64,000 bases of DNA from Lysobacteraceae bacterium. GTDB taxonomy: Bacteria; Pseudomonadota; Gammaproteobacteria; Xanthomonadales; Xanthomonadaceae. Location: contig QBLY01000015.1 in assembly GCA_003241895.1 (NCBI GenBank), forward strand, positions 1 to 64,000. Reading direction: 5' to 3'. A program made the position numbers and the translations under genes. Under the pieces are notes generated by a model, which did no database searches, was not told the DNA's origin, and was given only the letters and a program-made list of their open reading frames with translations. Positions 1 to 14,300 of the stretch are shown here, piece by piece (the stretch's first letter is position 1; every line of letters begins with the position of its first letter).

Positions 1-880
1 GCCCGACCCACCCGTTCGCGGTGCGCTGGCGCTGGCAGGCGAAGCCAACGGCGTGCGCGAGTTCGCGCTGCTGGTGGACGGCGCCCTCGACTCCGCGCAG
101 CGCGTGGTGCCCGGGACCGATGGTCGCTGGCGGGCGACGCTCGACACCGCACGATGGGTGGATCCAGCCGTGCAGCATCGGGTCGTGGCGTGGTCGCAGG
201 CGACGGGCGCGGCGTCGGAGGGTCGCAGCTTCCGCGTTGATCCGGCCTGGCGACCCGCCGGGGACACGACCGATCCGGCCGGCGACGACACCGGTCGCAC
301 GGGCCGCTACACCTACCCGGCCAACGCCGGCTGGCGCGAAAATCGTCCCGGCGACCTGCGCGCCGTGAAGGCCGAAGTGTCGGGCGGCTCACTGCGGTTG
401 ACGCTGGCCATGGCCAACGTGGTCGCCGAGTGGAACCCGCCCAACGGCTTCGACCACGTCAACTTCACGATCTTCCTCACCCTGCCCGGCCGCGGCGACG
501 GCGCGCGGGCAATGCCGCTGCAGCAGGCCAGCCTGCCCGGCGGCCACCGATGGCACTACCGCTGGCGCCTGGGCGGATGGACCAGTGCGGGCTTCTCGGC
601 CGACGGCGCCTCGGCCACGCACGAGGGCGCGGGTATGATCCCGGCGCCGCAGGTCGCGGTGGACCGCGCACGCCAAACGATCACCGTGACGCTGCCGGCC
701 GCGTCCATGGCTTTCCCGCCCGACCTCGCCGGCGCCCGCGTGCACGTCACCACCTGGGACTACGACAGCGGCTACCGCCCGCTGCAGCCCGAAGCCGGCG
801 GCCACCAGTTTGGTGGCGGCGCCGCCACCGATCCGAAGATCCTTGACGACGTGACCCTTGTAATCGACCCCGCGCCGTAG
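1..880 (+). CDS. C-terminal part of a glucodextranase/amylase-type glycoside hydrolase (5' end outside window)
   Basis: The open frame enters from the left edge (codons in phase from base 2) and ends at TAG 878-880, giving 292 residues with no start. From about residue 85 the protein carries the motif DPAGDDTGRTGRYTYP, and it ends with a beta-rich region (NGFDHVNFTIF, VTTWDYDSGYRPL). This matches the C-terminal domain of glucodextranase and related amylases, a carbohydrate- or surface-binding module; it is not the catalytic part. The neighbouring pullulanase, alpha-glucosidase and sugar symporter support a role in starch or maltodextrin breakdown. The catalytic family (GH15 or GH13) lies outside the window. 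It converges on the next gene with only 3 bases between stop codons. Confidence 0.75.
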   Translation, partial: PDPPVRGALALAGEANGVREFALLVDGALDSAQRVVPGTDGRWRATLDTARWVDPAVQHRVVAWSQATGAASEGRSFRVDPAWRPAGDTTDPAGDDTGRTGRYTYPANAGWRENRPGDLRAVKAEVSGGSLRLTLAMANVVAEWNPPNGFDHVNFTIFLTLPGRGDGARAMPLQQASLPGGHRWHYRWRLGGWTSAGFSADGASATHEGAGMIPAPQVAVDRARQTITVTLPAASMAFPPDLAGARVHVTTWDYDSGYRPLQPEAGGHQFGGGAATDPKILDDVTLVIDPAP

Positions 881-883
881 CGC

Positions 884-1621
884 TCAGGCCAGGCTGCGCC
901 GGCAGACGAAGAAGCCATTGATCGTAAGCCGGCCGCGGCGCGGGTCGGCCGACAGTTTTTCCGGCGCAGTGATGTCCCCGCTGTGGAAGACATGGCCCGG
1001 GTACAGGATCAGGCGATTGAACTGGCCCGGCACGCCCGCCACGCGCTCAAACCATTCGTTGGAGTCGGTCATGTAGCCGCGGCTGATACCCGAGCGCGCC
1101 GAAAACTCGTCGGCCGGCAGGGTGGCCGAAGACTTCACCAGCGCCGCGATGTACGCCGCAGGACGCCGCGGCCGGTAGAAACCGGTGCCGCCCAACGCCG
1201 CGTCCTTGAACAGGTACAGCACGCTGGCGCCCACCACTTGCCCCGGACCGTCTTCCAGGCGGTCGGTGTGGCAGAACCACTGCCAGGGCGACAGCGCCGC
1301 GGGCGCACGCGTCGCCATCGACAAGCGCGCGTAGCGCCTCAGGGTTCGCCGCGCGCCCACCAGGCGCCGCGCGTGCAGCGCGAAGAAGTCGTCCAGCGAC
1401 GCCAGCGCCGTTTCCGGCAGGTGCAGCTCGGGCCCGGGGAAGCCATTGTTGGGCCGCTCGGAGAACGCATGCGCATGCGCGGCGGCATGCTCAACCCAGG
1501 CCTCGGGCTCAAGCAGCGCATCGTCAGCCACCAGGCAGCGATGGCCGTCGCCGATGTCCACCAGGTCCAGCCGCGGCCGCGGGTTCAAGCGCAGCAGCGG
1601 TGCCCGGGGGGTCGCCTGCAT
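884..1621 (-). CDS. DUF6445 family protein, putative 2-oxoglutarate/Fe(II) oxygenase fold
   Basis: A 245-residue soluble protein without a signal peptide. It has an HxD pair (CHTDR, about residue 115), a distal histidine (YPGHVFHSGDI) and a following arginine (RRGRLTINGFF). This is the metal and co-substrate pattern of the double-stranded beta-helix oxygenases. Proteins of this family commonly sit beside tryptophan-halogenase-like genes, as here. The ATG lies 5 bases after the halogenase stop and is preceded by GAGG, so the two are co-transcribed and probably coupled. The substrate is unknown; the operon context suggests a modification connected to carbohydrate uptake or a co-produced small molecule. 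Fold assignment is by motif only. Confidence 0.7.
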   Translation of the reverse strand: MQATPRAPLLRLNPRPRLDLVDIGDGHRCLVADDALLEPEAWVEHAAAHAHAFSERPNNGFPGPELHLPETALASLDDFFALHARRLVGARRTLRRYARLSMATRAPAALSPWQWFCHTDRLEDGPGQVVGASVLYLFKDAALGGTGFYRPRRPAAYIAALVKSSATLPADEFSARSGISRGYMTDSNEWFERVAGVPGQFNRLILYPGHVFHSGDITAPEKLSADPRRGRLTINGFFVCRRSLA

Positions 1622-1626
1622 GGGCC

Positions 1627-3138
1627 TCAGGCCGCCTTCGGCTTGGCGCAGTGCTTGGCGATGAAGTCATCGTGCGTTGGCATGGCGCGCACGCAGTTGG
1701 CGATCACGCCGCGAACGGTGTCGCAGTGCTCGCGCAGCTTGTCGTCGCCCAGGTTGTCCACCAGCGGGTGGTAACCGCGCGGGTGCACGCGCTGGCCGTG
1801 CATCACCTGCACCCAGCTGGGTTCGGCGAACATCTCGGTGTGCTCGCGGAACACGCGGCCGTTGCTTCGGAACAGCTCCATCTTGTTCTGGAGCGAATCG
1901 GGGATCGACATGGTGCGCACGTAGTCCCAGAACGGCGTGTCGCTGCGTTCGGTGGCGTGGTAGTGCAGGATCAGGAAGTCGCGGATCTTGTCGAATTCGA
2001 AATGCGAGTGGGCGTTGAACTCGTCCACGTCCACCTGGTCGAAGCCACCGTGCGGGAAGAACGCCGTGAGCCGGGCAATGCCGGACTGGATCAGGTGGAT
2101 GCTGGTGGACTCCAGCGGCTCCATGAAGCCACTGGCCAGCCCGATCGCCACCACGTTCTTGTTCCAGAACTTGTTGCGCTTGCCGGTGGTGAAGCGCAGC
2201 GGCTTGGGCGTCGCCAGCGGCTCGCCCCCGAGGTTGGCCAGCAGCGTGGACGCGGCCTCGTCGTCGCTGATGAACTGGCTGGAATAGACATAGCCGTTGC
2301 CAACCCGGTGCTGCAGCGGGATGCGCCACTGCCAGCCGGCGCTGCGCGCGGTTGAACGGGTGTAGGGCGTCAGCGGGCCGCCGTTGGCGCAGGGCACGGC
2401 CATGGCGCGGTCGCAGGGCAGCCAGTGGGTCCAGTCCTGGTAGCCGGTGTGCAGGGCCTGTTCGATCAGCAGCCCGCGGAAGCCCGAGCAGTCCACGAAC
2501 AGCTGGCCGTCCACGCGCTCACCGCCCTCGAGCACCACCGCTTCCACGAAACCGTCTTCGGCGCGCTGCTTCACCTCGGCCACCTTGCCTTCGGTGCGGC
2601 GCACGCCGCGCGCTTCGGCGTAGCCGCGCAGGTAGCGCGCGTACAGGCTGGCATCGAAGTGGTAGGCGTAGGCGATGTCGGCCATCGGCGAGTTCGGGCG
2701 GTCGGTCAGCGGCGGCATGAACTTGTTGGCGCGCGCCGCCGCCGTGTTGATCGAATAGTCGTCCAGTGGACCGGCCTGTCCGGCCTGGTGCAGCTTCAGC
2801 CAGTGCTGGTAGAACGGGATCACGCCCAGGTCCTGGCCGATCTTGCCGAAGCCGTGGAGGTAGCTGTCGCCCAGCCGGCCCCAGTTGACGAACTCGATGC
2901 CGAGCTTGAACGAACCCTTGGTTTCACGGATGAAATCGCTTTCGTCGATTTCCAGCGCCTGGTTGAACAGCTTGATCATCGGGATGGTGGCCTCGCCCAC
3001 GCCCACGGTGCCGATTTCCTCGGACTCGATCAGGCGGATGCGGTGCTGCGGCCCCAGCACTTTCGACAGCGCCGCCGCCGTCATCCAGCCGGCGGTGCCG
3101 CCCCCCACGATCACCACGTCACGAACCTGCCCTTCCAT
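1627..3138 (-). CDS. Flavin-dependent tryptophan halogenase family protein
   Basis: 503 residues. The N-terminus has the FAD dinucleotide-binding motif ([17 protein letters not shown]), and the middle has the halogenase signature WxWxIP ([11 protein letters not shown]). A lysine in ETKGSFKLG lies near the expected position of the catalytic lysine. Classical members chlorinate or brominate free tryptophan using reduced flavin. Homologues in carbohydrate loci of Xanthomonadales and Caulobacterales are named after the family but have unproven substrates. The start at 3138 is chosen because AGGAG lies 7 bases upstream and the FAD motif follows directly; the frame stays open further upstream with a sequence lacking family features. 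It lies between pullulanase and the DUF6445 gene in a leftward operon. No dedicated flavin reductase is visible. Confidence 0.85.
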   Translation of the reverse strand: MEGQVRDVVIVGGGTAGWMTAAALSKVLGPQHRIRLIESEEIGTVGVGEATIPMIKLFNQALEIDESDFIRETKGSFKLGIEFVNWGRLGDSYLHGFGKIGQDLGVIPFYQHWLKLHQAGQAGPLDDYSINTAAARANKFMPPLTDRPNSPMADIAYAYHFDASLYARYLRGYAEARGVRRTEGKVAEVKQRAEDGFVEAVVLEGGERVDGQLFVDCSGFRGLLIEQALHTGYQDWTHWLPCDRAMAVPCANGGPLTPYTRSTARSAGWQWRIPLQHRVGNGYVYSSQFISDDEAASTLLANLGGEPLATPKPLRFTTGKRNKFWNKNVVAIGLASGFMEPLESTSIHLIQSGIARLTAFFPHGGFDQVDVDEFNAHSHFEFDKIRDFLILHYHATERSDTPFWDYVRTMSIPDSLQNKMELFRSNGRVFREHTEMFAEPSWVQVMHGQRVHPRGYHPLVDNLGDDKLREHCDTVRGVIANCVRAMPTHDDFIAKHCAKPKAA

Positions 3139-3208
3139 GTCCCGCTCCTGATGGCTGTACGCGGCCCCGGGGCCCGCCTGCCGATGCTTCCACGACCCGC
3201 GCCGCGGA

Positions 3209-5932
3209 TCAATCCACCACGAACACCACCGCCGTGCGCGCCGGCACCGTGAAACGACCTTCTTCACGCGCGAACCGCGACTCGCGGGCCCGCGGGTCAC
3301 CCGCCGTGGCGGCGGCCTGCGCGGGGTGCAGCTTGAAGGCCCGGCCCACGGCCTCCGGCACCGCCACCGTGGCCGCTGCCATGCCGGCGTTGATCACGTA
3401 CACCAGCGCGCCAAAGCCGGCGCCTTCCAGGCCTTCACCGTCCAGGTGCGCTGCGATCACGGTGCCCGCCTGCCCAGGCCCGGTGTCGGCGAAGCGCAGC
3501 CGGCGGGCCACCGCGTCCGCGTCGCGCAGCCGCAGCAGCGACGTGGACGCGCGGATGCGCAGCAGGTCCAGGAACGCATCGCGGGTGAAGCGCATGTCCC
3601 CGGTGCCCGGCTTGACCGATGCATCGGCCAGGACGGCGCGCATCACCGGCCAGCTCGACCCGTTGTCACCCTCGGGCGGCAGGCCGATGCCGAAGCCGTT
3701 GTCGGCCAGCGTCCAGTCCAGCCGGTTGAAGGCGTCCCCGGAGTTGTAGCTGTTGCGGTCGAGCGACTTGCTGCGCAGGATCTCACCGCCAGCATGGAAA
3801 TACGCGACGCCCTGGCTCAGCGCGACGGTGGCCAGCGCCACCACCTGTACGCGCGCCCGTTCACTGGACGGCGTGCCTGCGGGCAGCTTGAGCGCGTTGG
3901 CATCGAACAGGGTGAGGTTGTCGTGGTTCTCGACGTAGTTCACCACTTCCCCCGGCGTCTGCGCATAGCCCGCCGGCTGGCCTTCGTAGTCGACCTGCGC
4001 CAGCCGCCGGTGCTGGCCGTGCCGGTCCACCAGCGGGAATGTGCGCAGTGATCCCGCCAGGCCTACGCGCACCTGGTCGGCGGCGCGCAGCAGGTCGTCC
4101 CGGCTGGCATCGGCCAGGGCATTGGGAGCGTAGTGCAGCCCGTTGGCCCAGCCCTGCCTGGCCGCCAAGGCTCCGGCGCTGTCGCAGCAGCCGCCGCCGC
4201 GCACGGCGTCGCGCGCCCGGTCCGAAAACGTGCCGATGCCGCTGCCGCCCAGCGACAGCTGCGAGGCCTGCACGAACCGGGCGCCATCGGCCACTTCGCC
4301 AAAGTTCCAGCCCTCGCCGATCAGCAGGATGCGGCGCCCCGCCGCGCGATCCACCTCGCCCTGAAGCTGTTCCATCACCGCGCGCGGCTGGTGGCCCATC
4401 AGGTCGAAGCGGAACGAGTCGATGCGGTAGTCGCGGGCCCAGGTCACCGCCGAATCGCGCATCAGCTTGGCCATCATGCGGTGTTCGGTGGCGGTGTTCT
4501 CGCAGCAGGTGGAGCGCGTGACGCCGCCTTGGCCGTCGAGCCGGTGGTAGTAGCCGGGCACCAGGCGGTCAAGCACCGATCGCGCGTCCTGGCCCGAAGC
4601 GAAGGTGTGGTTGTAGACCACGTCCATGCCCACGCGCAGCCCCGCGGCATGCAGCGCCATCACCATGGCCCGGAACTCGCGCACGCGAACGGCGCCGTCG
4701 TTGGCGTCGGTGGCATAGCTGCCTTCGGGCGCGGTGTAGTGCAGCGGGTCGTAGCCCCAGTTGAAGCAGTCGCTGTCGCGCACCGCCTGCACCGCTGCCT
4801 GCCAGGCTTCCGGGCCGTCTTCGGACCGGGCGGCAGGCGTGACGCAGCCGGTCTCGGGCACGCTGGCCAGGTCGTACACCGGCAGCAGGTGCACGTCGGT
4901 CAGGCCGGCGTCGGCCAGCCTGCGCAAGTGGCGCATGCCGTTGGAATCGGAGGCGGTGAAACCCAGGTACTTGCCGCGATGTGCCGGCGGCACCGTGGCG
5001 TCGGCGATCGAGAAGTCGCGCACGTGCAGTTCGTACACCACCGCATCGGTGGCCGACGCCAGCTCGCGGCCGCGCGGCGCCTTCGCCCAGCCTTCGGGCA
5101 TCAGCGCCGGATCATCCAGGCGGCCGACGTAGCTGCGGCGCGAATCGGCCGACAGGCTGATGGCGTAGGGGTCGGTAACGCGATTGCGAACCCAGCCGGT
5201 GCCGGGCACGAACACGTCCACCAGGTAGGTGTAGTACTGACCGTCGCGTTCGCCCGACAGCGAAAGCGACCACGCGCCGGTGGCGGCATCGCGCTGCAGG
5301 GGCAGCAGGGATTTTGCGTCGCCCTTGGCGTCGGGGTACACGCACAGCGCGGCCGCGCGTGCGGTGGGCGCCCAGACCCGGAAGCGGGTGCGGCCGTCGG
5401 TCACCGTCACGCCCAGGTCGGCCAGGCCTTCGGCGGCCGCGTAGCGATCGTCCAGCGCCGCGGCGTGTTGGAGGCGGGTAGCGTCGAGCACGCGGCCCTG
5501 GGCATCTTCCTCAACCACCAGCATGTCGCCGCCCAGCCATCCGGCGTATTGGCCGGACGCCTTCGCCGGGACGGTCCACGCCGGGCCTTCGCCGAGCCAG
5601 GCGAAGGATTCCTGCTGCGCTTCGGGCAAGGCGCCACTGCGCAAGGCCAAGGCAACGCGCTCGACACCACGCCCGGTCAGCGGCTCGCCTATCCGGTACG
5701 AAGGCCAGGCGTCCGCGCTGTGGTAGATCGTCAGCCGGGCATCAGCCGCCTTGCCCGGCCAGCGCAGTTGGCCGGCGTCCAGCCAGGCCGCGCGGGCGTC
5801 GACGGGCATGCCTGGGGAAGCTGTGAGCGTTCGCGAACTTTCCGCTGCGTTGCAATCTGCCATGTTTGGAGCCGCCTGCGCGCCAGCGGCCAGCGCCGCC
5901 AGCAGCACGAACGGCCAGCCGACGCGGCGCAT
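3209..5932 (-). CDS. pulA: Pullulanase-type alpha-1,6-glucosidase, secreted
   Basis: 907 residues with a signal peptide ([20 protein letters not shown]). An N-terminal beta-sandwich/CBM48-like region ([18 protein letters not shown]) precedes the GH13 barrel and a C-terminal DUF3372-like domain. The catalytic blocks are visible: DVVYNHTF, nucleophile region [12 protein letters not shown], acid/base GEGWNFGEV, and the third aspartate in YVENHDN. It hydrolyses alpha-1,6 branches of pullulan, amylopectin or branched dextrins in the periplasm or outside. The ATG used follows the symporter stop by one base (TGATATG), indicating coupled translation. An in-frame ATG at 5950 would add six residues and overlap the symporter gene; neither has a clear Shine-Dalgarno. 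Confidence 0.92.
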   Translation of the reverse strand: MRRVGWPFVLLAALAAGAQAAPNMADCNAAESSRTLTASPGMPVDARAAWLDAGQLRWPGKAADARLTIYHSADAWPSYRIGEPLTGRGVERVALALRSGALPEAQQESFAWLGEGPAWTVPAKASGQYAGWLGGDMLVVEEDAQGRVLDATRLQHAAALDDRYAAAEGLADLGVTVTDGRTRFRVWAPTARAAALCVYPDAKGDAKSLLPLQRDAATGAWSLSLSGERDGQYYTYLVDVFVPGTGWVRNRVTDPYAISLSADSRRSYVGRLDDPALMPEGWAKAPRGRELASATDAVVYELHVRDFSIADATVPPAHRGKYLGFTASDSNGMRHLRRLADAGLTDVHLLPVYDLASVPETGCVTPAARSEDGPEAWQAAVQAVRDSDCFNWGYDPLHYTAPEGSYATDANDGAVRVREFRAMVMALHAAGLRVGMDVVYNHTFASGQDARSVLDRLVPGYYHRLDGQGGVTRSTCCENTATEHRMMAKLMRDSAVTWARDYRIDSFRFDLMGHQPRAVMEQLQGEVDRAAGRRILLIGEGWNFGEVADGARFVQASQLSLGGSGIGTFSDRARDAVRGGGCCDSAGALAARQGWANGLHYAPNALADASRDDLLRAADQVRVGLAGSLRTFPLVDRHGQHRRLAQVDYEGQPAGYAQTPGEVVNYVENHDNLTLFDANALKLPAGTPSSERARVQVVALATVALSQGVAYFHAGGEILRSKSLDRNSYNSGDAFNRLDWTLADNGFGIGLPPEGDNGSSWPVMRAVLADASVKPGTGDMRFTRDAFLDLLRIRASTSLLRLRDADAVARRLRFADTGPGQAGTVIAAHLDGEGLEGAGFGALVYVINAGMAAATVAVPEAVGRAFKLHPAQAAATAGDPRARESRFAREEGRFTVPARTAVVFVVD

Positions 5933-5933
5933 A

Positions 5934-7352
5934 TCAGCGCGCCGCGACATGGCTGGCGCTGGCAGGGGCCATCAGCCGATCCACGGCCAGGATCACCGCC
6001 AGCGTCACCGCCAGCGTGATCGCCATCAGGTGGATGTAGTGCAGCGGCGACCAGACGAAGGTGAAGAAGGCATACAGCAGGGCGCCCACCGCCAGCCCGA
6101 TGCGCGCCGCCCGGCCCTTCACCCAGGGGAAGGCCACGGCGATGATGAAGATCGCCAGCACCGGCATCGAATACAGGCCGTTCAGGCGCTGCAAGGTATC
6201 CACGATGCTGCGCGAATGCTCGTACACCGGCACGATCAGCAGCGATCCGACCGCGAAAACAACGGCCACCCACTGCCCGACCCGCTTCACGTTGGCCTGC
6301 GGATTGACGTAGCGAAGGTGCAGGTCGTAGGCATACAGCGCCGAGGCCGAGTTCAGGCACGAGTTGTAGCTCGACAGCACCGCGCCGGCGATCACCGCCG
6401 CGAACGCGCCCGACAGCCACGGCGGCAGCACGTCGCCCACCAGCCGGCCGTAGGCACTGTCGCCGACGTCGCCATAAAGCTTGTAGGCGATCAGGCCGGG
6501 CAGCACCACGATCAGCGGGATCACCAGCTTGAAGGCCGCCGCGGCATACAGCGCCTTCTGCGCCTCGCGCACCGACCGCGCGGCCAGCGCGCGCTGGGCG
6601 ATCACCATGTTGGTGCCCCAGTAGAAGACGTGGATGAACACCATGCCGGTCAGCAGGGTGGTCCAGGGGATGTCGGACCCGGGCGAGCCGATCAGCGTGA
6701 GGCGCTCGGCCGGAATGCCGGACAGGTCGAAGTCCACCGCCGCCAGTGCCAGCACCGTCACGATGCCGCCCATCACCAGCAGCCCGATGCCGTTGAAGGT
6801 GTCGGAGATGGCGATGGCGCGCAGCCCGCCGAACGCCGCATAGGCCAGGCCCACCAGCGCGAACACGATGGCGATCTGGAAGATCGACAAATCGGGATTG
6901 AACATGGACTTCATGAACAGCGAGCCCGTGTAAAGCACCACCGGCAGCAGGATGCACAGGTAGCCCAGCAGGAACAGCACCGACACCATCGCCCTCAGGC
7001 CAGCGTCGCCAAGGCGCCGCTCGATCAGTTCGGGCGTGGTCGTGCAGCCATGCTTGTAATACAGCGGCACCAGCACGTGCGCCAGGATCAGCAGGCCTCC
7101 GATGGCACCGAACTCCCACCACGCCACCAGGGCCACCTGGGCGCCGTTCATGCCCACGATCTGCTCGGCGCTGATGTTGGTGAGCAGCAGCGAACCGGCG
7201 ATGTAAGGCCAGGCCAGCGTACCGCCGGCAAGGAAGTAGTCCTTGGACGTGCTCGGGTTGTGCACCGCGCCGCGGCAGCGCCACCACGTCAACGCGGCCA
7301 CCAGGGCCGTCAGCCCGATGAAGATGAGCCACTGGATACTGTTGCCCGACAT
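5934..7352 (-). CDS. Sodium:solute symporter (SSF/SGLT family), probable sugar importer
   Basis: 472 residues, almost entirely hydrophobic, with about 12-13 predicted membrane segments. The order of segments and motifs such as TWWRCRGAVHNPSTSKDYFLAGG, ISAEQIVGMNG and FGGLRAIAISD fit the SSF family, which couples sodium to uptake of sugars and related solutes. The start at 7352 is preceded by GGGGAGG, and the open frame upstream lacks family sequence. It is the first gene of the leftward operon symporter-pullulanase-halogenase-DUF6445, so it most likely imports maltose, glucose or small maltodextrins released by the pullulanase and the partial hydrolase at the window edge. The exact sugar cannot be read from the sequence. 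Confidence 0.9.
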   Translation of the reverse strand: MSGNSIQWLIFIGLTALVAALTWWRCRGAVHNPSTSKDYFLAGGTLAWPYIAGSLLLTNISAEQIVGMNGAQVALVAWWEFGAIGGLLILAHVLVPLYYKHGCTTTPELIERRLGDAGLRAMVSVLFLLGYLCILLPVVLYTGSLFMKSMFNPDLSIFQIAIVFALVGLAYAAFGGLRAIAISDTFNGIGLLVMGGIVTVLALAAVDFDLSGIPAERLTLIGSPGSDIPWTTLLTGMVFIHVFYWGTNMVIAQRALAARSVREAQKALYAAAAFKLVIPLIVVLPGLIAYKLYGDVGDSAYGRLVGDVLPPWLSGAFAAVIAGAVLSSYNSCLNSASALYAYDLHLRYVNPQANVKRVGQWVAVVFAVGSLLIVPVYEHSRSIVDTLQRLNGLYSMPVLAIFIIAVAFPWVKGRAARIGLAVGALLYAFFTFVWSPLHYIHLMAITLAVTLAVILAVDRLMAPASASHVAAR

Positions 7353-7414
7353 TCCACGCCTCCCCGCGCAGGTCTGGACGCCACGGTACCGCCCGCCGGC
7401 ACGGTGCGGCGGCA

Positions 7415-7431
7415 TGAATACGATTGCAATA
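7415..7431. promoter_or_regulatory. Possible LacI-type operator in the divergent sugar promoter region
   Basis: The 155 bases between the divergent symporter and alpha-glucosidase genes contain one AT-richer patch, TGAATACGATTGCAATA. On the other strand it reads TTGCAATCGTATTCA, with a CG centre and a good left half but a degenerate right half. LacI-type regulators of sugar loci bind such CG-centred palindromes. No regulator gene is in the window, so this is only a candidate. Confidence 0.2.
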
Positions 7432-7507
7432 CAGTGGCGAGCCGGCGGCCGCCGCTAAGCTGCACCACACCCCTCGGGCAGACGCGGCCAGCCACGGAGC
7501 AGGCGAC

Positions 7508-9121
<1,614 letters not shown>

Positions 9122-9154
9122 CGCGCGGCGTCGGTCCAGCCGGCTGCGGCGACC

Positions 9155-11112
<1,958 letters not shown>

Positions 11113-11114
11113 AC

Positions 11115-11196
11115 GAAGCTTCCCTACGCCGGGTTCAGCCGGATCAGGTTCGATGGGTCTGTCTCAGCCCGCATGACGCCTGGGCACCCCCGCTTC
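11115..11196 (-). ncRNA. TPP riboswitch (thi box) in the thiC leader
   Basis: Read on the minus strand, the segment contains the conserved thi-box elements in order: GGGGTGCCC, GGCTGAGA, then ACCCATCGAACCTGATC and GGCGTAGGGAAGC. The closing stem P1 can form between GAAGC (11192-11196) and GCTTC (11115-11119). The position 76 bases upstream of the thiC start and the orientation match the standard arrangement. It senses thiamin pyrophosphate and represses thiC. Confidence 0.97.
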
Positions 11197-11290
11197 AGGC
11201 CGCCATTTGACCATGCCCCGGCCCGGGCCACCACCCGGGTGGCTACACGCGGGTGAATGCCGGCGCTTTGCAGCGGCTGCGGTTTCGTGC

Positions 11291-11333
11291 CGGCGGCGGA
11301 CTGACTGGGCTTGTCCGAGTCAGTCCGCCGCCG
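11291..11333 (-). terminator. Long GC-rich hairpin after the RND permease gene
   Basis: Perfect 16-base inverted repeat: CGGCGGCGGACTGACT (11291-11306) and its complement (11318-11333) with an 11-base loop. It begins six bases after the permease stop codon. There is no U-run, but the stem is very strong and probably ends or protects the RND operon transcript. Confidence 0.6.
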
Positions 11334-11338
11334 GGCCG

Positions 11339-14300
11339 CTAGCGCAGCGCGGGTCGCGGCACGCGGAACCATGCGGCATACAGCGCCGGCAGGAACAGCA
11401 GCGTCAGCGCCGTGGCCACGATCAGGCCGCCCATGATGGCCACCGCCATCGGCCCGAAGAACACGCTGCGCGACAGCGGGATCATCGCCAGCACCGCCGC
11501 CAGCGCGGTCAGCACGATCGGCCGGAAGCGGCGCACCGTTGCGTCCACCACCGCCTGCACGGGCGGATGACCGGCGGCGATGTCCTGTTCGATCTGGTCC
11601 ACCAGGATCACCGAGTTGCGCATGATCATGCCGCTCAGCGCGATGGTGCCCAGCATGGCCACGAAGCCGAACGGCACCCGGAACACCAGCAGGAACAGCA
11701 CCACGCCGATCAGGCCCAGCGGCGCCGTCATCAGCACCATGATGGTGCGCGGGAAACTGCGCAGCTGGAGCATCAGCAGCGTCGTCACCACCAGTACGAA
11801 CAGCGGCACGCCGGCCGCCACCGAGCGCGAGCCCTTGCCGGAGTCCTCGATCGTGCCGCCGGTTTCCAGCAGGTAGCCGCTGGGCAGCGAGGCGCGTATG
11901 TCGTCCAACGTAGGCACGATCTCGGCGGTGACGCTGGGCGGGGTCTTTTCGCCATAGATGTCGGCGCGCACGGTGATCGTCGGCAGGCGGTTGCGGTGCC
12001 AGATGATGCCGTCCTCGAAGCCGTACTCCAGCGTGGCGATCTGCGACAGCGGCACGCTGCGGCCGTTGCCGGCGGGCACCGACAGGCTGCCCAGCAGGCT
12101 CAGCTGCTCGCGCTCCTGCGGCGGGCCGCGCAGCAGGATCTCGATCAACTCGTTGCCGTCGCGATAGGTGCTGACCGAGGTACCCGAGAGCGAGCCGCGC
12201 AGGAACGCCGCCACTTCGGCCGAGCTGATGCCCAGCACGCGCGCGCGCTCCTGGTCGATCACCAGGCGCACCACCTTGCTGGGCTCGTCCCAGTCGAGGT
12301 TGACGTTGGTCACCGCTTCGTTGGCGCGCACCTTCTCGGCCACCAGGTAAGCCAGGCGCCGCACTTCGTCGGTGTGCTCGCCGGAAATGCGGAACTGGAT
12401 CGGGAACCCGACCGGCGGGCCGTTCTCGAGCCGCGACACGCGCGCCTGCACGTCGCTGAACTTCTCGTCGAACAGCCCGATCAGGAACGCGCGCGCCGAC
12501 TCCCGCGACTCGATGTCCTTGGTCAGGATCACGAACTGGGCGAAGCTGGCCTGCGGGAACTTCTGGTCCAGCGGCAGGTAGAAGCGCGGGGTGCCGGTGC
12601 CGATGTGGGCGACGAAGCTCTCGATGTCCTCGCGCTTGGCCAGCTCGGCTTCCAGACGCTTGGCGACCGCTTCGGTGGCATACAGCGAAGAACCCTCGGC
12701 CAGCTCCAGGTCCACCATCAGCTCAAGGCGCGTGGACGACGGGAAGAACTGCTGCGGCACGAACCGGAACATCAGGATCGCCACCACGAACGCCGCTACC
12801 GTCACGGTGATCACGGTCTTGCGGAAATGAACGCACCAGGTCACCCAAGCGCGAACACGCCGGTAGAACTTGGTCGCGTAGGGGTCGTGCGCCGGGCCGT
12901 CGCCGTGCGGCTTGGCGTCGGGCAGCAGCTTGTAGCCCAGGTAGGGAATGAACACCACCGCCACGATCCACGACAGGATCAGCGCGATCGTCACCACCTG
13001 GAAGATCGACCGGGTGTATTCGCCGGTGCTCGAGGCCGCGGTGGCGATGGGCAGGAACCCCGCCGCGGTCACCAGCGTGCCGGTGAGCATGGGGAACGCG
13101 GTGGACTGGTAGGCGAAGGCCGCCGCCTTCATGCGGCTGTAGCCCTGCTCCATCTTCACGGCCATCATCTCCACCGCGATGATGGCGTCGTCCACCATCA
13201 GGCCCAGGCCCAGCACCAGTGCGCCCAGCGAGATCTTGTGCAGGCCGATGCCGAAGTAGTACATCGCCGTGAAAGTCATCGCCAGCACCAGCGGGATCGA
13301 CAGCGCCACCACCAGGCCGGTGCGGAAGCCCAGCGAGAAGAAGCTCACCAGCAGCACGATGATGACCGCCTCGGCCAGAACCTGCACGAACTCGGCCACG
13401 CCGGCCCGCACGGCGGCCGGCTGGTCGGAGACTTTCTTGAGGGTCATGCCGACCGGCAGGTTCTGCTGCAGGCGCGCGAACTCGGTGTCCAGCAGGCCGC
13501 CCAAGCGAATGATGTCGCCGCCGGCGCGCATGGCCACGGCGATGCCGATGGCGTTCTCGCCCATGAAGCGCATGCGCGGCGCGGCCGGGTCGGCGAAGCC
13601 GCGCTTGATGTCCGCCACGTCGCCCAGCCGCAAGCTGCGGTCGCCGATGCGGATCGGGAAGTCGGCGATTTCCTGCACGCTGTCGAAACGGCCCGAGACG
13701 CGCAGCTGCACGCGGTCGGTCGGGGTTTCGAAGAAGCTGGCGGGCGCGATGGCGTTCTGGCGATCAATGGCCTGCTGCACCGCCGCCAGCGGCACGCCCA
13801 GCGTGGCGAGCTTGGTGTTGGACAGCTCGATCCAGATCTTCTCGTCCTGCAGGCCCACCAGCTCGATCTTGCCGACGTCGGGTACCCGGTGCAGCTCGAG
13901 CTCGATGCGCTCGGCGTAGTCCTTGAGCGTGGCGTAATCGAACCCGTCGCCAGAAAGCGCGTAGATGTTGCCGAAGGTGTCACCGAACTCGTCGTTGAAG
14001 AACGGGCCCACCACGCCATCGGGCAGGTTCTGGCGGATGTCGCCCACTTTCTTGCGCACGTCGTACCAGAGCTGCGGGAGGTCCCTGGAAACAAGCTTGT
14101 CGCTCGATACCAGCAACACCAGCGATTCGCCGGGCCGCGAGTAGGAGCGCACGAATTCGTAGCGCCCGGTTTCCATCACTTCCTTCTCGATGCGGTCGGT
14201 GACCTGTTGGGCCACCTCCTGCGCCGTGGCGCCCGGCCAGTAAGTGCGCACCACCATGATCTTGAAGGTGAACGGCGGATCCTCGGACTGGCCCAGCCGC

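Noticed and set aside
4133..6019. 628-codon open frame opposite the pullulanase gene
   Set aside because: Antisense of a full GH13 enzyme with all catalytic blocks; no start signal or family features.
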